Source: Massilia sp. PDC64 (GTDB taxonomy: Bacteria > Pseudomonadota > Gammaproteobacteria > Burkholderiales > Burkholderiaceae_D). From it: 64,000 nucleotides of DNA. Positions within the stretch are counted from its first letter, which is position 1. Each line of letters opens with the position of its first letter. This document shows, one piece after another, positions 34,254 to 42,862 of the stretch. A program made the position numbers and the translations under genes. The notes beneath the pieces were generated by a model. It had not been told where the DNA came from and searched no databases. It was given only the letters and a program-made list of their open reading frames with translations. The stretch is from contig NZ_FMZS01000001.1 in the NCBI RefSeq assembly GCF_900101265.1, positions 310,001-374,000 of the forward strand, written 5' to 3'.

Positions 34254-34680
34254 CGTTGTTCTCCGCTCTTGCTGGCTGGTGGTTCGCTATCGGTCACGCG
34301 GGCACAAAGGCCCATTCACGGAGAGGATTATTGACGATGCCGGGAGGAAACGATTGGGGGAAAAGGCAGGTTAAAGGGGCCTATTTCATCCATGTGTCAG
34401 AAGCGAGCACCCATGCTTGTTGCATGAATACATCGTAAATACTTCGGAGCGATAAAAATCGGCGTTCTGACTATGCGGTGCAACGTTCCTGAGCTCATCT
34501 ATGCGACAATTCTCAGACATACAATTGCCTCATGCTTAATAACTGTAGCAAATGTGACATTTGCAATGTTGCATAGGTTATTAAAGGAACACAAATTGTG
34601 TTCAAATGTAACAACGGCTCCAAAGCTCGTGCTAGACTGTGTAAAGACCGTGTACTTGGCTTATATCGAAAGGCCAGCAG
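34254..34680. promoter_or_regulatory. AT-rich regulatory gap with perfect palindromes
   Basis: Gap between flhF (leftward) and a small membrane-protein gene (rightward). It contains GCAAATGT-G-ACATTTGC (34548-34564) and GAACACAA-A-TTGTGTTC (34587-34603), two perfect 17-bp palindromes whose centres are 39 bp apart. It also holds CATGC-TTGTT-GCATG (34412-34426) and the decamer GCAATGTTGC (34563-34572). I interpret the palindromes as operators for unknown regulators. No gene is supported in this stretch. Confidence 0.55.
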
Positions 34681-34920
34681 ATGAAACTGAGATTACCGAA
34701 GCGCCAACCAGGCACGCCGGGAGCTGAAGCTGCCCTTGTACATCTGTGCGAAATGCTGGACCGATGTATTCCGATTCTCCGCACTGTCTTCCTCATCATC
34801 GGCGTTCTCGCCGCCGCCCTGCGAGGCGGCTGGATTGCCGACTTCCTGTTCGCCACAGGCCTGCTCCTGCAGTTCGTAATGTGGTTCGATTACTGGTGGG
34901 TCACGAAACGAGTGCGCTGA
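34681..34920 (+). CDS. Small two-helix membrane protein, function unknown
   Basis: A 79-aa predicted inner-membrane protein. A GAAAGG site precedes the ATG by about 8 bp. There is a basic N-terminus 'KLRLPKRQPG', then two hydrophobic helices at about 30-50 and 53-70, and an aromatic/basic end 'WFDYWWVTKRVR'. I do not recognise the family. It lies in AT-rich, palindrome-dense DNA between flhF and a WecA-like gene and is the only rightward gene in that segment. It may be linked to polysaccharide export or its control, but that rests on location only. Confidence 0.6.
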   Translation: MKLRLPKRQPGTPGAEAALVHLCEMLDRCIPILRTVFLIIGVLAAALRGGWIADFLFATGLLLQFVMWFDYWWVTKRVR

Positions 34921-34937
34921 TACGCGCCGCTCCGACA

Positions 34938-34972
34938 TAAAAAAACCGCGGCTTCGATGTGAAGACGCGGTT
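34938..34972 (-). terminator. Rho-independent terminator of the WecA-like gene
   Basis: On the minus strand AACCGCG (34972-34966) pairs with CGCGGTT (34950-34944), extended by a CTTC/GAAG pairing, and is followed directly by a run of seven T (A-run 34939-34945 on the plus strand). It lies 27 bp beyond the stop of the WecA-like gene, so transcription of that gene should not reach flhF. Confidence 0.85.
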
Positions 34973-34998
34973 CCATTCAGCTGAGTGACCCCGGTCGT

Positions 34999-36153
34999 TC
35001 AGCGCACTTCCACCTCTGCATCGAGGGCGATTCCCGCCGTGCTGTTACGCCCGGCCGTCCATCGGCCCCGCACGAGGCGTCCATAGCATGCGACGTACAG
35101 CACCACCTGGGCAAACACAATCGCCAGGCTCGCAGGCGTCGAGTGGCCAAGCGAGACACTGACCGCCACGCACACAGCAACGGCCGGGGCGATGAAACAA
35201 GGAACCATTGCATTGCGCTTCCACGGACGGCTGGCGTCGCGCGGCACGTATTTGAAGACGAGGCGGCGGAACACGAGACCGTGCAAGTGCAGCGCATCCG
35301 GCGCGCCCGGGCTGACCTTGCGGACGAATTTCCTGCGATAGATGCTGTACAAAACTTCGATGATCGGGTAGGCGCAGATCGCCAGGATTTGCCAGGCGCT
35401 CAGCTCCGGGTGGCGCACCAGCAGCAGCACTGCCATTTCCGACACCCAGAAACCGAGGAAGTATGCACCGCCATCGCCAAGGAACAATTTTCCCGACGGG
35501 TAGTTCAGCATCAGGAAGCCAAGCGTGGCACCAATGACTAGCGCACCGAGGACCGCGACGAACGTATCGCCGGTCTGCAGCCCGACAGCCGCCAGGCCGG
35601 CCGCCATGATGATGATGGCGCTACCGGACAGGCCATTGAAGCCGTCGATGATGTTGACCGCGTTGGAACCGCCTGCAACGAACACGGCGGTGGCGACGAT
35701 GGCCAGCGGGGTGATGGTCAGCAGCGTGTCCAGGCCCCAGATGTCGAGTTCACTGACGGTCGCGCCCAGCGCGAGACTGGCGACCAGGGCGCTCAGAGCA
35801 GTGGCAGCGAGACGCACACGCACGGAGACGCGCTTGGTGAAATCTTCGATGAGGCCGGCCAGGAACGCCGGCAGGCTGGTGCCGAGCAGCACATAGATGC
35901 GCGTGGCACGATTGGCGCTGACCTGCCCTGGAAACAACTGCTGGAAAAGCACCAGGCCCAGCAGGATACCGCCGATCACGGCGAGGCCGCCGATGCGGGG
36001 CACGGCGGCGGTGTGGACTTTCTGCACGCCTTCCAAATCGTGGTCGTGCGTCAGGCGGCCGTGCCACTTTTGTGAACGGACGATAATCTGGCTGATGGCA
36101 AAACTCGCCCCCCACGCTGTCAACCCAAGCATTACAAACTGGTATTCCGGCAT
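34999..36153 (-). CDS. WecA/MraY-like undecaprenyl-phosphate sugar-1-phosphate transferase
   Basis: Polytopic membrane enzyme of 384 aa (about ten helices) in the MraY/WecA/WbpL family. It would load a HexNAc-1-phosphate onto undecaprenyl phosphate to start a glycan. Family motifs present: 'NAVNIIDGFNGLSG' (catalytic Asp), 'GKLFLGDGGAYFLGF' and 'DALHLHGLVFRR'. The first acidic pair is Glu-Asp ('LIEDFTKR') instead of Asp-Asp. It is probably the initiating enzyme for the polysaccharide made by the 40-64 kb cluster, which shows no other initiator in this window. It sits between flhA and flhF and has its own terminator and a palindrome-rich upstream gap. Confidence 0.85.
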   Translation of the reverse strand: MPEYQFVMLGLTAWGASFAISQIIVRSQKWHGRLTHDHDLEGVQKVHTAAVPRIGGLAVIGGILLGLVLFQQLFPGQVSANRATRIYVLLGTSLPAFLAGLIEDFTKRVSVRVRLAATALSALVASLALGATVSELDIWGLDTLLTITPLAIVATAVFVAGGSNAVNIIDGFNGLSGSAIIIMAAGLAAVGLQTGDTFVAVLGALVIGATLGFLMLNYPSGKLFLGDGGAYFLGFWVSEMAVLLLVRHPELSAWQILAICAYPIIEVLYSIYRRKFVRKVSPGAPDALHLHGLVFRRLVFKYVPRDASRPWKRNAMVPCFIAPAVAVCVAVSVSLGHSTPASLAIVFAQVVLYVACYGRLVRGRWTAGRNSTAGIALDAEVEVR

Positions 36154-36392
36154 CTTTACTTCCTGTACATTCGCGACTGTCCTTGCAGTGATTGGGCAAA
36201 TGACGATTGATTTGGGTACGTGACCGATCAGGGTTGAAAATCGGTCTGTTCCGCAGGCTCGTTAGGCGTGCTAACAATTGGAACGCAGGAATGTTAGCAT
36301 AAATCAACAGCAACAATTGACTTTTGGCCCCCATTGCAAGGCAAATGTTGCGCTGCGACCTCGAAAATACGGAACTGATTTCTCTTCGCTAA
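36154..36392. promoter_or_regulatory. Upstream region of the WecA-like gene with inverted repeats
   Basis: AT-rich 239-bp gap between the flhA stop and the WecA-like gene, both leftward. It holds TGCTAACA (36269-36276) and TGTTAGCA (36292-36299), a perfect 8-bp inverted repeat with a 15-bp spacer. A GTTAG (36261-36265) also pairs with CTAAC (36271-36275). These are candidate operators. A promoter for the WecA-like gene is expected here, though I cannot point to clear -35/-10 boxes. Confidence 0.5.
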
Positions 36393-38522
36393 TTAATTGG
36401 CGCCCACAAGACTCGTCACCCGAATCGTCTTGGATTCCGGAATTTCCGAGTGCGACAACACCTTGAGTTGCGGCAACGCGCGGCGCAGAAAGCGCGACAA
36501 TAAGGTGCGTAGCGGCCCCGGCACAAGCAGCACCGGCGTCAGGCCCATCGCTTCTTGTTGCTGCGCAGCATTGGCCGCCTGCTGCACGATTGTGTCGGCC
36601 AGGCCGGGCTCGATGCCCGTGCCGTCGCCGCCCGCGTTCAGGGCTTGCACGAGCAGGCGCTCGAGGCGGTTGTCGAGGGTCATCACGGACAGCTCGTTCG
36701 TGCCCGGGAACAGTTGCTGCACGATGGCGCGGCCCAGCGACACGCGCACCAGCGCCGTCAGGTCGTTCGGGTCCTGCGTGGTGCCGGCATGCTCGGACAG
36801 CGTCTCGATGATCGTGCGCATGTCGCGGATGTGCACGCCTTCCTGCAGCAGGTTCTGCAGTACTTTCTGCAAGGTCGACAACGAAACGACCTTCGGGACC
36901 AGGTCCTCGACCAGTTTCGGCGCATCCTTGGCCAGGTGGTCGAGCAGCGCCTGGACTTCCATGCGGCCCAGCAGTTCCGACGCGTGCGTCGTGATCAGGT
37001 GGTTCAGGTGCGTGGCGATGACCGTGCCGGCGTCGACGACGGTATAGCCCATGCTCTGCGCGTCGTCCTTCAGCACGGCGTCGATCCAGATGGCCGGCAG
37101 GCCGAATGCAGGGTCCGTCGTGACGAGGCCCGGCAGGGTGCCGCTCGCCATGCCCGGGTTGATCGCCAGGTACTGGCCGTTCATCGCTTCGCCGCTGCCC
37201 ACCTCGACGCCCTTCAGCGTGATGCGGTAGACCGACGGTTTCAGCTCCAGGTTGTCGCGGATGTGCACCGGCGGCGCCAGGAAGCCGACTTCCTGCGCGA
37301 ACTTCTTGCGGATCCCCTTGATGCGCTTCAGCAGTTCGCCGTTCTGCGTCTTGTCGACGAGCGGGATCAGGCGATAGCCCACTTCCAGGCCGAGCGTGTC
37401 GACCGGCATGACGTCCTGCCAGCTCGCCTCTTCCTGCTCGGCAGGCGTCGTGGCCGCTGCCGCGCCACCGCCCGGCGTGCCTGCGGGACCGGCCCCGCCG
37501 CCTGCGCCTTGCAATTCCTCCGGCGGCATGTTCTTGCGACGCTTTTCAAGCAGATAGCCGCCGCCGAACAGCGTGCTGCCCAGCAGCAGGAACACGAGGT
37601 TCGGCATGCCCGGGATCAGGCCCATGCCGCCGATGATGCCGCCCGTGATGTACATGACTTCCGGTTTCGCGAACAGCTGGCCGACGACCTGGGCGCCCAC
37701 GTCCTTGTCGCTGGCGACGCGCGAGACGACCATACCGGCCGCGATCGAAATGATCAGCGACGGAATCTGCGCGACGAGGCCGTCACCGATGGCCAGCAGC
37801 GTGTAGTTCTTGATGGCGTCGCCAAAGGCCATGTCGTGCTGGACCATGCCCACGATCAGGCCACCGACGACGTTGATCACGGTGACGAGAATACCGGCCA
37901 CGGCGTCGCCGCGCACGTATTTCGACGCACCGTCCATGGCGCCGTAGAACTCGGCTTCCATCGACACTTCGGCGCGGCGGCGCTTGGCGTCCTGTTCGCC
38001 GATCAGGCCGGCGTTCAGGTCGGCGTCGATCGCCATCTGCTTGCCGGGCATCGCGTCCAGGGCGAAGCGTGCACCCACCTCGGCGATACGGCCCGCGCCC
38101 TTGGTGACGACGGTGAAGTTGATGATGGTGAGAATGATGAAGACGACGAGACCGACCGTATAGTTGCCGCCGATCAGGAAGTGGCCGAATGCCTCGATCA
38201 CCTTGCCGGCCGCTGCACCGCCGGTATGGCCCTCGGTCAGCACGACACGCGTGGACGCCACGTTCAGCGACAGGCGCAGCATGGTCGTCACGAGCAGCAC
38301 GGCCGGAAAAGCCATGAAATCCAGCGGCTTGACCGTGTACAACGCGGTCAACAGCACGATCACGGACATCGCGATGTTAAAGCTGAAGAACAGGTCGAGT
38401 GCGAACGCCGGCAACGGCAGGATCATCATTGCCAGCAGCAGGATGATCAGGATCGGCGCCGCCAGCGCGTTACCGCGGGCACCGATCTTTTGCAGCCAGG
38501 CAGGCAGTCTGAAACCGTTCAT
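36393..38522 (-). CDS. flhA: Flagellar export gate protein FlhA
   Basis: Major membrane component of the type III export gate, 709 aa. The N-terminal ~330 residues hold eight helices and the conserved 'FHIPP'-region equivalents, including 'TTMLRLSLNVASTRVVL' and 'ARFALDAMPGKQMAIDADLNAG'. The C-terminal cytoplasmic domain (about 365-709), which binds substrates and chaperones, is complete, with a Gly/Ala/Pro-rich linker at 340-360. It lies 86 bp downstream of flhB. Here flhF does not follow directly, unlike the common flhB-flhA-flhF order. Confidence 0.97.
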   Translation of the reverse strand: MNGFRLPAWLQKIGARGNALAAPILIILLLAMMILPLPAFALDLFFSFNIAMSVIVLLTALYTVKPLDFMAFPAVLLVTTMLRLSLNVASTRVVLTEGHTGGAAAGKVIEAFGHFLIGGNYTVGLVVFIILTIINFTVVTKGAGRIAEVGARFALDAMPGKQMAIDADLNAGLIGEQDAKRRRAEVSMEAEFYGAMDGASKYVRGDAVAGILVTVINVVGGLIVGMVQHDMAFGDAIKNYTLLAIGDGLVAQIPSLIISIAAGMVVSRVASDKDVGAQVVGQLFAKPEVMYITGGIIGGMGLIPGMPNLVFLLLGSTLFGGGYLLEKRRKNMPPEELQGAGGGAGPAGTPGGGAAAATTPAEQEEASWQDVMPVDTLGLEVGYRLIPLVDKTQNGELLKRIKGIRKKFAQEVGFLAPPVHIRDNLELKPSVYRITLKGVEVGSGEAMNGQYLAINPGMASGTLPGLVTTDPAFGLPAIWIDAVLKDDAQSMGYTVVDAGTVIATHLNHLITTHASELLGRMEVQALLDHLAKDAPKLVEDLVPKVVSLSTLQKVLQNLLQEGVHIRDMRTIIETLSEHAGTTQDPNDLTALVRVSLGRAIVQQLFPGTNELSVMTLDNRLERLLVQALNAGGDGTGIEPGLADTIVQQAANAAQQQEAMGLTPVLLVPGPLRTLLSRFLRRALPQLKVLSHSEIPESKTIRVTSLVGAN

Positions 38523-38608
38523 GCGTACTCCATCATTCAGGGATACGCCATTATTCCTGATGCCCCACGGAAACTATGCGGGAAGGAGACGGGAAAAACC
38601 GCCGTATT

Positions 38609-39778
38609 TCAATGACGTGGTTCGCCCGGTTTCTGCGACGCGGGGTTGAACGGGTCCATTTCCGGCGGAACCGGCAGCTTCTTCGGACGATCCGGATACT
38701 GGTCGAGCGTCCCCTTGCTGTACGCGCGCAACTGGTACACGTAGGCCAGCACTTCGGCCACGGCCGAGTACAGGGCTTCCGGGATCTCGTCGTCGATGTC
38801 CGTGTGCTTGTACAGCGCACGGGCCAGCGCCGGCGCTTCCAGCATGGCGACCTTGTTTTCCTTCGCGATCTCGCGGATCTTTGCCGCGACCTCGTCGGTA
38901 CCCTTGGCCACGACGCGCGGCGCGCCCCGCTGCCCGTCCGCGTACTTGAGCGCGACGGCGAAGTGGGTCGGGTTGGTCACGACCACGTCGGCGGTCGGGA
39001 CATTGGACATCATGCGCTTCTGCGCCATCTCGCGCTGCAACTGGCGAATCTTGCCCTTGATCTGCGGGTTGCCGTCCGATTCCTTCGATTCCTGGATGAC
39101 TTCCTGGCGCGTCATCTTGAGCTTGTCGGCGTAATGCCACATCTGGTACGGACCATCGAGGATGGCGATGGCGCCCAAGGCACCCACCATCGTCAGGAAT
39201 GCCTTGGCCAGCAGGCTGCCCAGGTGCGGCGCGGCCGTGCCGAACGGTTCGACGACGAGGCCGATCACGGTATCCTTCTGGCTCATCACGACGAACCAGG
39301 CGACGGCACCGACGAGCAGCGTCTTGGCAACGGCCTTCAGCAGCTCGACGAGCGCATTGGTCGACACCATGTTGCCCAGGCCGCGCATCGGATTGAGCTT
39401 GCCGAAATTGGGGGTAAAGGCCTTGGCGCTGAAATTCCAGCCGCCGATCAGCAAGGGCGACGCCAGCATCATCAGCATGACGACGCCGGCCAGCGGCAGG
39501 CAGGCCAGCAACACCCCGCCGACGTCGGCCAGGATGCGTTCGATGAGGACATTCGGGTTGTAGACCTGCTCGCGGTCGAGCGAGAGACCGCGTTCCAGCA
39601 CGGACGACAGCTTGTTGACGAGCCCGCCGCCCAGCATCCACAGGCCGGCGCCCGCCGTCATCAAAACGGTAAAGGTGGCAACTTCGCGCGAACGGGGGAT
39701 GTCGCCGTCTTCACGCGCCTGCCTCAGCCGTTTCTCTGACGCTGGTTCGGTCCGTTCCGCGTCGCTGTCTTCCGCCAT
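38609..39778 (-). CDS. flhB: Flagellar export specificity switch protein FlhB
   Basis: Export gate protein that changes substrate specificity after autocleavage. It has 389 aa with the start 'AEDSDAERTEPASEKRLRQAREDGDIPRSRE' typical of FlhB and four membrane helices. The autocleavage motif NPTH is at 269-272, and a C-terminal domain runs to the end. The upstream 342-bp gap separates it from the divergent GfcA/YjbE-like gene. Confidence 0.97.
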   Translation of the reverse strand: MAEDSDAERTEPASEKRLRQAREDGDIPRSREVATFTVLMTAGAGLWMLGGGLVNKLSSVLERGLSLDREQVYNPNVLIERILADVGGVLLACLPLAGVVMLMMLASPLLIGGWNFSAKAFTPNFGKLNPMRGLGNMVSTNALVELLKAVAKTLLVGAVAWFVVMSQKDTVIGLVVEPFGTAAPHLGSLLAKAFLTMVGALGAIAILDGPYQMWHYADKLKMTRQEVIQESKESDGNPQIKGKIRQLQREMAQKRMMSNVPTADVVVTNPTHFAVALKYADGQRGAPRVVAKGTDEVAAKIREIAKENKVAMLEAPALARALYKHTDIDDEIPEALYSAVAEVLAYVYQLRAYSKGTLDQYPDRPKKLPVPPEMDPFNPASQKPGEPRH

Positions 39779-40041
39779 CCTGCACTCCGTTGCCTTTGTT
39801 CAGGCTGGCATTATTCCAGATGTTGCCGCTGAACTAGAGAAAAAGAAGGACAGCAAACAGCCTGCATATCGTGTTTACGATGTGCATTCTCCTCGGGTGA
39901 TATCAATGTGAACACACAACAGACTCGGTAAAAGTGATAGGAATGTGTTCCACTATCTGTCAAAATTGCAAATTGCTTATGTCGAAAAAAGATGACATTT
40001 TCGGCTGAGCTAGCTATCAAACCGGCATTTGATGAGTCAAA

Positions 40042-40081
40042 GCAATGTTGGCTTGCTATATAATGAGCCAAGCAACATTGC
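40042..40081 (+). promoter_or_regulatory. Palindromic operator over a -10 element ahead of the GfcA/YjbE-like gene
   Basis: GCAATGTTG (40042-40050) and CAACATTGC (40073-40081) are perfect inverted repeats that flank a TATAAT at 40059-40064 (TGCTATATA just before it could be an extended -10). No good -35 hexamer is visible 16-18 bp upstream, which suggests an activator- or repressor-controlled promoter. The gap 39779-40120 between this gene and flhB is AT-rich and otherwise empty. Confidence 0.6.
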
Positions 40082-40120
40082 CACGCGCAGGTGCCCCGTT
40101 AATTGAACAAAGGATACGAA

Positions 40121-40429
40121 ATGAAGAAATTTCTCGTCACGACCGCCATTCTGAGCCTGCTGTCGGCCCAAGTCCTGGCTCAAGAAGCCGCTACCGCCAA
40201 CGCAGGTAACACTGCCGCTGCGGGCCAGACCGGCGCCGCTTCGGGCTCCGCTGCAGGCACCGGCGCCGCTGCAGGCACCGCTACCTCGGGTGGCTTCCTG
40301 GGCACGACCGCGATCGCCGGCCTGTCGACCGGTACGCTGGTTGCCGTGGGCGCCGCTGTTGCCGCCGTGGCTGTCGCCTCGTCGGACAACGGTTCGACGA
40401 CGAACCACTCGACCACGACGCACCACTGA
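40121..40429 (+). CDS. Small secreted GfcA/YjbE-like Ala/Gly/Thr-rich protein
   Basis: A 102-aa exported protein. AAAGGA precedes the ATG, and residues 1-22 form a signal peptide ('FLVTTAILSLLSAQVLAQ'). The rest is low complexity: Ala/Gly/Thr to about 55, a hydrophobic Gly/Ala/Val segment ('GTLVAVGAAVAAVAVAS'), then a Ser/Thr/His tail ending 'TTNHSTTTHH'. This is the layout of GfcA/YjbE, small proteins found at the front of exopolysaccharide operons. A YjbH-like gene, the usual operon partner, lies 3.5 kb away on the other strand. The family call rests on composition and context. Confidence 0.7.
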   Translation: MKKFLVTTAILSLLSAQVLAQEAATANAGNTAAAGQTGAASGSAAGTGAAAGTATSGGFLGTTAIAGLSTGTLVAVGAAVAAVAVASSDNGSTTNHSTTTHH

Positions 40430-40469
40430 TCCCTATCGGAACGCGTGCGCGTTCCGGTTTGGACACAGC

Positions 40470-40503
40470 AAAGACAACGGCCGCAACAGCGGCCGTTGTC
40501 TTT
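40470..40503. terminator. Bidirectional terminator between the GfcA/YjbE-like gene and rfbC
   Basis: A perfect 15-bp stem: AAAGACAACGGCCGC (40470-40484) pairs with GCGGCCGTTGTCTTT (40489-40503) around the loop AACA. It serves the two converging genes. The 3' T-run is only three bases on each strand, but the stem is long and GC-rich. Confidence 0.85.
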
Positions 40504-40524
40504 GGCGGATGCACCACGCGGCAT

Positions 40525-41076
40525 TCAGTCGAACACCTCGGCCTGCGCGAGCAGTTTCCCAGCCTGATCCTTGGCCGCGAGCTGCGGTTGTCCATCGATA
40601 GGCCACTCGATGCCGATGGTTGGATCATTCCACAACAGGCTGCGCTCGTGCTCCGGATACCAGTAATCCGTGGTCTTGTAGAGGAACTCGGCTGATTCGC
40701 TCAGCACCACGAAACCATGCGCGAAACCGGGCGGCACCCACATCTGCAGACAGTTTTCCGCACTGAGTTCAGCCCCCACCCACCGGCCGAAGGTCGGCGA
40801 CGATTTACGCAGATCGACCACCACGTCGAACACACTGCCCTGCACGACTCGCACCAGCTTGCCCTGCGCATGCTGGATCTGGTAATGCAGCCCGCGCAGA
40901 ACGCCTTTGGCCGACTTGCTGTGATTGTCCTGCACGAACTGGGCATCGATGCCGGTCGACTGGGCAAAGTCACGTGCATTGAAGCTTTCGTAAAAGAAGC
41001 CACGGGCATCGCCGAAGACCTTGGGCTCCAGCATCAGCACATCGGGAATGGCGGTCGGGGTAACGGTAAAGGGCAT
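40525..41076 (-). CDS. rfbC: dTDP-4-dehydrorhamnose 3,5-epimerase
   Basis: Third enzyme of dTDP-L-rhamnose synthesis, 183 aa, cupin fold. Motifs: 'FYESFNARDFAQSTG', 'QDNHSKSAKGVLRGLHYQ' with the catalytic His, 'FDVVVDLRKSSPTFG' and 'WVPPGFAHGFVVLSE'. It is the last gene of rfbB-D-A-C and is followed by the strong terminator at 40470-40503. Confidence 0.96.
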   Translation of the reverse strand: MPFTVTPTAIPDVLMLEPKVFGDARGFFYESFNARDFAQSTGIDAQFVQDNHSKSAKGVLRGLHYQIQHAQGKLVRVVQGSVFDVVVDLRKSSPTFGRWVGAELSAENCLQMWVPPGFAHGFVVLSESAEFLYKTTDYWYPEHERSLLWNDPTIGIEWPIDGQPQLAAKDQAGKLLAQAEVFD

Positions 41077-41086
41077 TGGACTCGGA

Positions 41087-41965
41087 TTATTTCAACAGGT
41101 TTAAAAGGTAGCTGCCGTAGCCGTTCTTGGCCAGCGGCGCCGCGAGTTTCTGCAGGTCGGCGGCACCGATCCAGCCCTGGCGATACGCGATCTCTTCCGG
41201 ACACGCTACCTGCAGTCCCTGGCGCTTCTGTAGGGTCGCGATGAAGCTCGCCGCTTCCAGCAGACTGTCGTGCGTGCCCGTGTCGAGCCAGGCGAAACCG
41301 CGGCCCATGATCTCGACGTTCAACTTGTCGCGCTCGAGGTAGCAGCGGTTGACGTCCGTGATCTCCAGTTCGCCGCGCGCCGACGGCTTGATGTCGGCCG
41401 CCACGTTGCACACGTCGTTGTCGTAGAAGTAAAGACCGGTCACGGCGTAGGACGACTTCGGCTGCTTCGGCTTTTCCTCGATGCTCAGGGCGCGCTGCTG
41501 CCCGTCGAACTCGACGACGCCATAGCGCTCCGGGTCGTGCACGTGATAGGCGAACACTGTGGCGCTATCGGTGCGCTCGTTGGCGCTGTGCAGTTGCCGG
41601 ACCAGGTCGTGGCCATAGAAGATGTTGTCCCCAAGGACGAGCGCGCTCGGATCGTTGCCCACGAAATCCTTGCCGATGATGAAGGCCTGGGCCAGGCCGT
41701 CCGGCGAAGGCTGCACGGCATACTGGATGTTCATGCCCCAGCGGCTGCCGTCGCCGAGCAGCTCGGCGAAACGGGGCGTGTCCTGCGGCGTGCTGATGAC
41801 GAGCACGTCGCGGATGCCGCTCAACATCAGCGTGCTGAGCGGGTAATAAATCATCGGCTTGTCGTAGACCGGCATCAGCTGCTTGCTGACAGCCTGGGTC
41901 ACCGGGTACAGCCGCGTGCCGGAGCCGCCGGCCAGGATGATGCCTTTACGCTTGATTTGGGACAT
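41087..41965 (-). CDS. rfbA: Glucose-1-phosphate thymidylyltransferase
   Basis: First enzyme of the dTDP-L-rhamnose pathway, making dTDP-glucose from dTTP and glucose-1-phosphate. The 292-aa nucleotidyltransferase has '[16 protein letters not shown]' at residues 8-23 and later '[22 protein letters not shown]' and '[11 protein letters not shown]'. It lies 10 bp before rfbC and 9 bp after rfbD. Confidence 0.96.
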   Translation of the reverse strand: MSQIKRKGIILAGGSGTRLYPVTQAVSKQLMPVYDKPMIYYPLSTLMLSGIRDVLVISTPQDTPRFAELLGDGSRWGMNIQYAVQPSPDGLAQAFIIGKDFVGNDPSALVLGDNIFYGHDLVRQLHSANERTDSATVFAYHVHDPERYGVVEFDGQQRALSIEEKPKQPKSSYAVTGLYFYDNDVCNVAADIKPSARGELEITDVNRCYLERDKLNVEIMGRGFAWLDTGTHDSLLEAASFIATLQKRQGLQVACPEEIAYRQGWIGAADLQKLAAPLAKNGYGSYLLNLLK

Positions 41966-41974
41966 GGCTGCCTC

Positions 41975-42862
41975 TCACAGGATTTGCCGGAGCACGTGGC
42001 GCACGCCCTCCTGCCACGGCGGCAGGCGCAGGTCGAACGTCGTGCGGAAGCGGGTCGTATCGAGCCGCGAATTGAGGGGGCGTTTGGCCGGCGTCGGATA
42101 CTGCTCGGTGGTCAGCGGTGCGACGGCATCCACGGTCGCCTTCAGGGTCTTGCCGGCCGCCAGCGCCTCGCCGATCACGAATTGGGCATAGCCGTGCCAG
42201 CTCGTCTCGCCACCCGCCGCGACGTGATATGTGCCGTAGGGGAAGCCGGTGCCCCGCGCGCGCGCATGCTCGCGCACGAGGTGGGCGCTGAGGTCGGCCA
42301 ATAACGCGGCCGGCGTCGGTGCACCGAACTGGTCCGCGACGACGGTCAGCTTGTCCCGCTCGCCCGCCAGGCGCAGCATCGTCTTGGCAAAATTACCGCC
42401 GTGCGCCCCCACGACCCAGCTCGTGCGCAGGATCAGGTGGCGCGGATTGGCGGCTGCCAGGCCTTGTTCGCCTTCCAGCTTCGTGCGGCCGTAGACGCTC
42501 TGCGGCGCCGGCGCATCGTTTTCCGTATAGGCGCCCTGCTTCGTGCCGTCAAACACGTAGTCCGTCGAATAATGCAGCACGAGCGCGCCCAGCTTCGCGC
42601 CTTCCTCGCCCAGGATCGCCGGGGCGACGGCGTTGACGGCACGGGCCGTCGCCTCGTCGGACTCGGCCTTGTCGACGGCCGTGTACGCCGCCGGATTGAC
42701 GATCACGTCCGGCGCGACGCGGCGCACGAGCGCGCGCAACGCGTCGGCATCGGCCAGGTTGCAATCCTGCGTGCCGACGGCATGGACCTCGCCGAGCGGC
42801 GCCAGCGCGCGCTGCAGTTCGAAGCCGAGCTGGCCGTTCTTGCCGGTCAGGAGAATCTTCAT
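41975..42862 (-). CDS. rfbD: dTDP-4-dehydrorhamnose reductase
   Basis: Last step of dTDP-L-rhamnose synthesis, an NAD(P)H-dependent reduction. The 295-aa extended SDR has 'LLTGKNGQLGFELQRAL' for the cofactor, 'STDYVFDGTK' and the catalytic YxxxK in 'VYGRTKLEGE'. It abuts rfbB (stop and start adjacent). Confidence 0.96.
   Translation of the reverse strand: MKILLTGKNGQLGFELQRALAPLGEVHAVGTQDCNLADADALRALVRRVAPDVIVNPAAYTAVDKAESDEATARAVNAVAPAILGEEGAKLGALVLHYSTDYVFDGTKQGAYTENDAPAPQSVYGRTKLEGEQGLAAANPRHLILRTSWVVGAHGGNFAKTMLRLAGERDKLTVVADQFGAPTPAALLADLSAHLVREHARARGTGFPYGTYHVAAGGETSWHGYAQFVIGEALAAGKTLKATVDAVAPLTTEQYPTPAKRPLNSRLDTTRFRTTFDLRLPPWQEGVRHVLRQIL

Noticed and set aside
36555..38615. Long rightward open frame opposite flhA
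   Set aside because: Same Arg/His/Asp-rich antisense pattern; flhA is complete and conserved.
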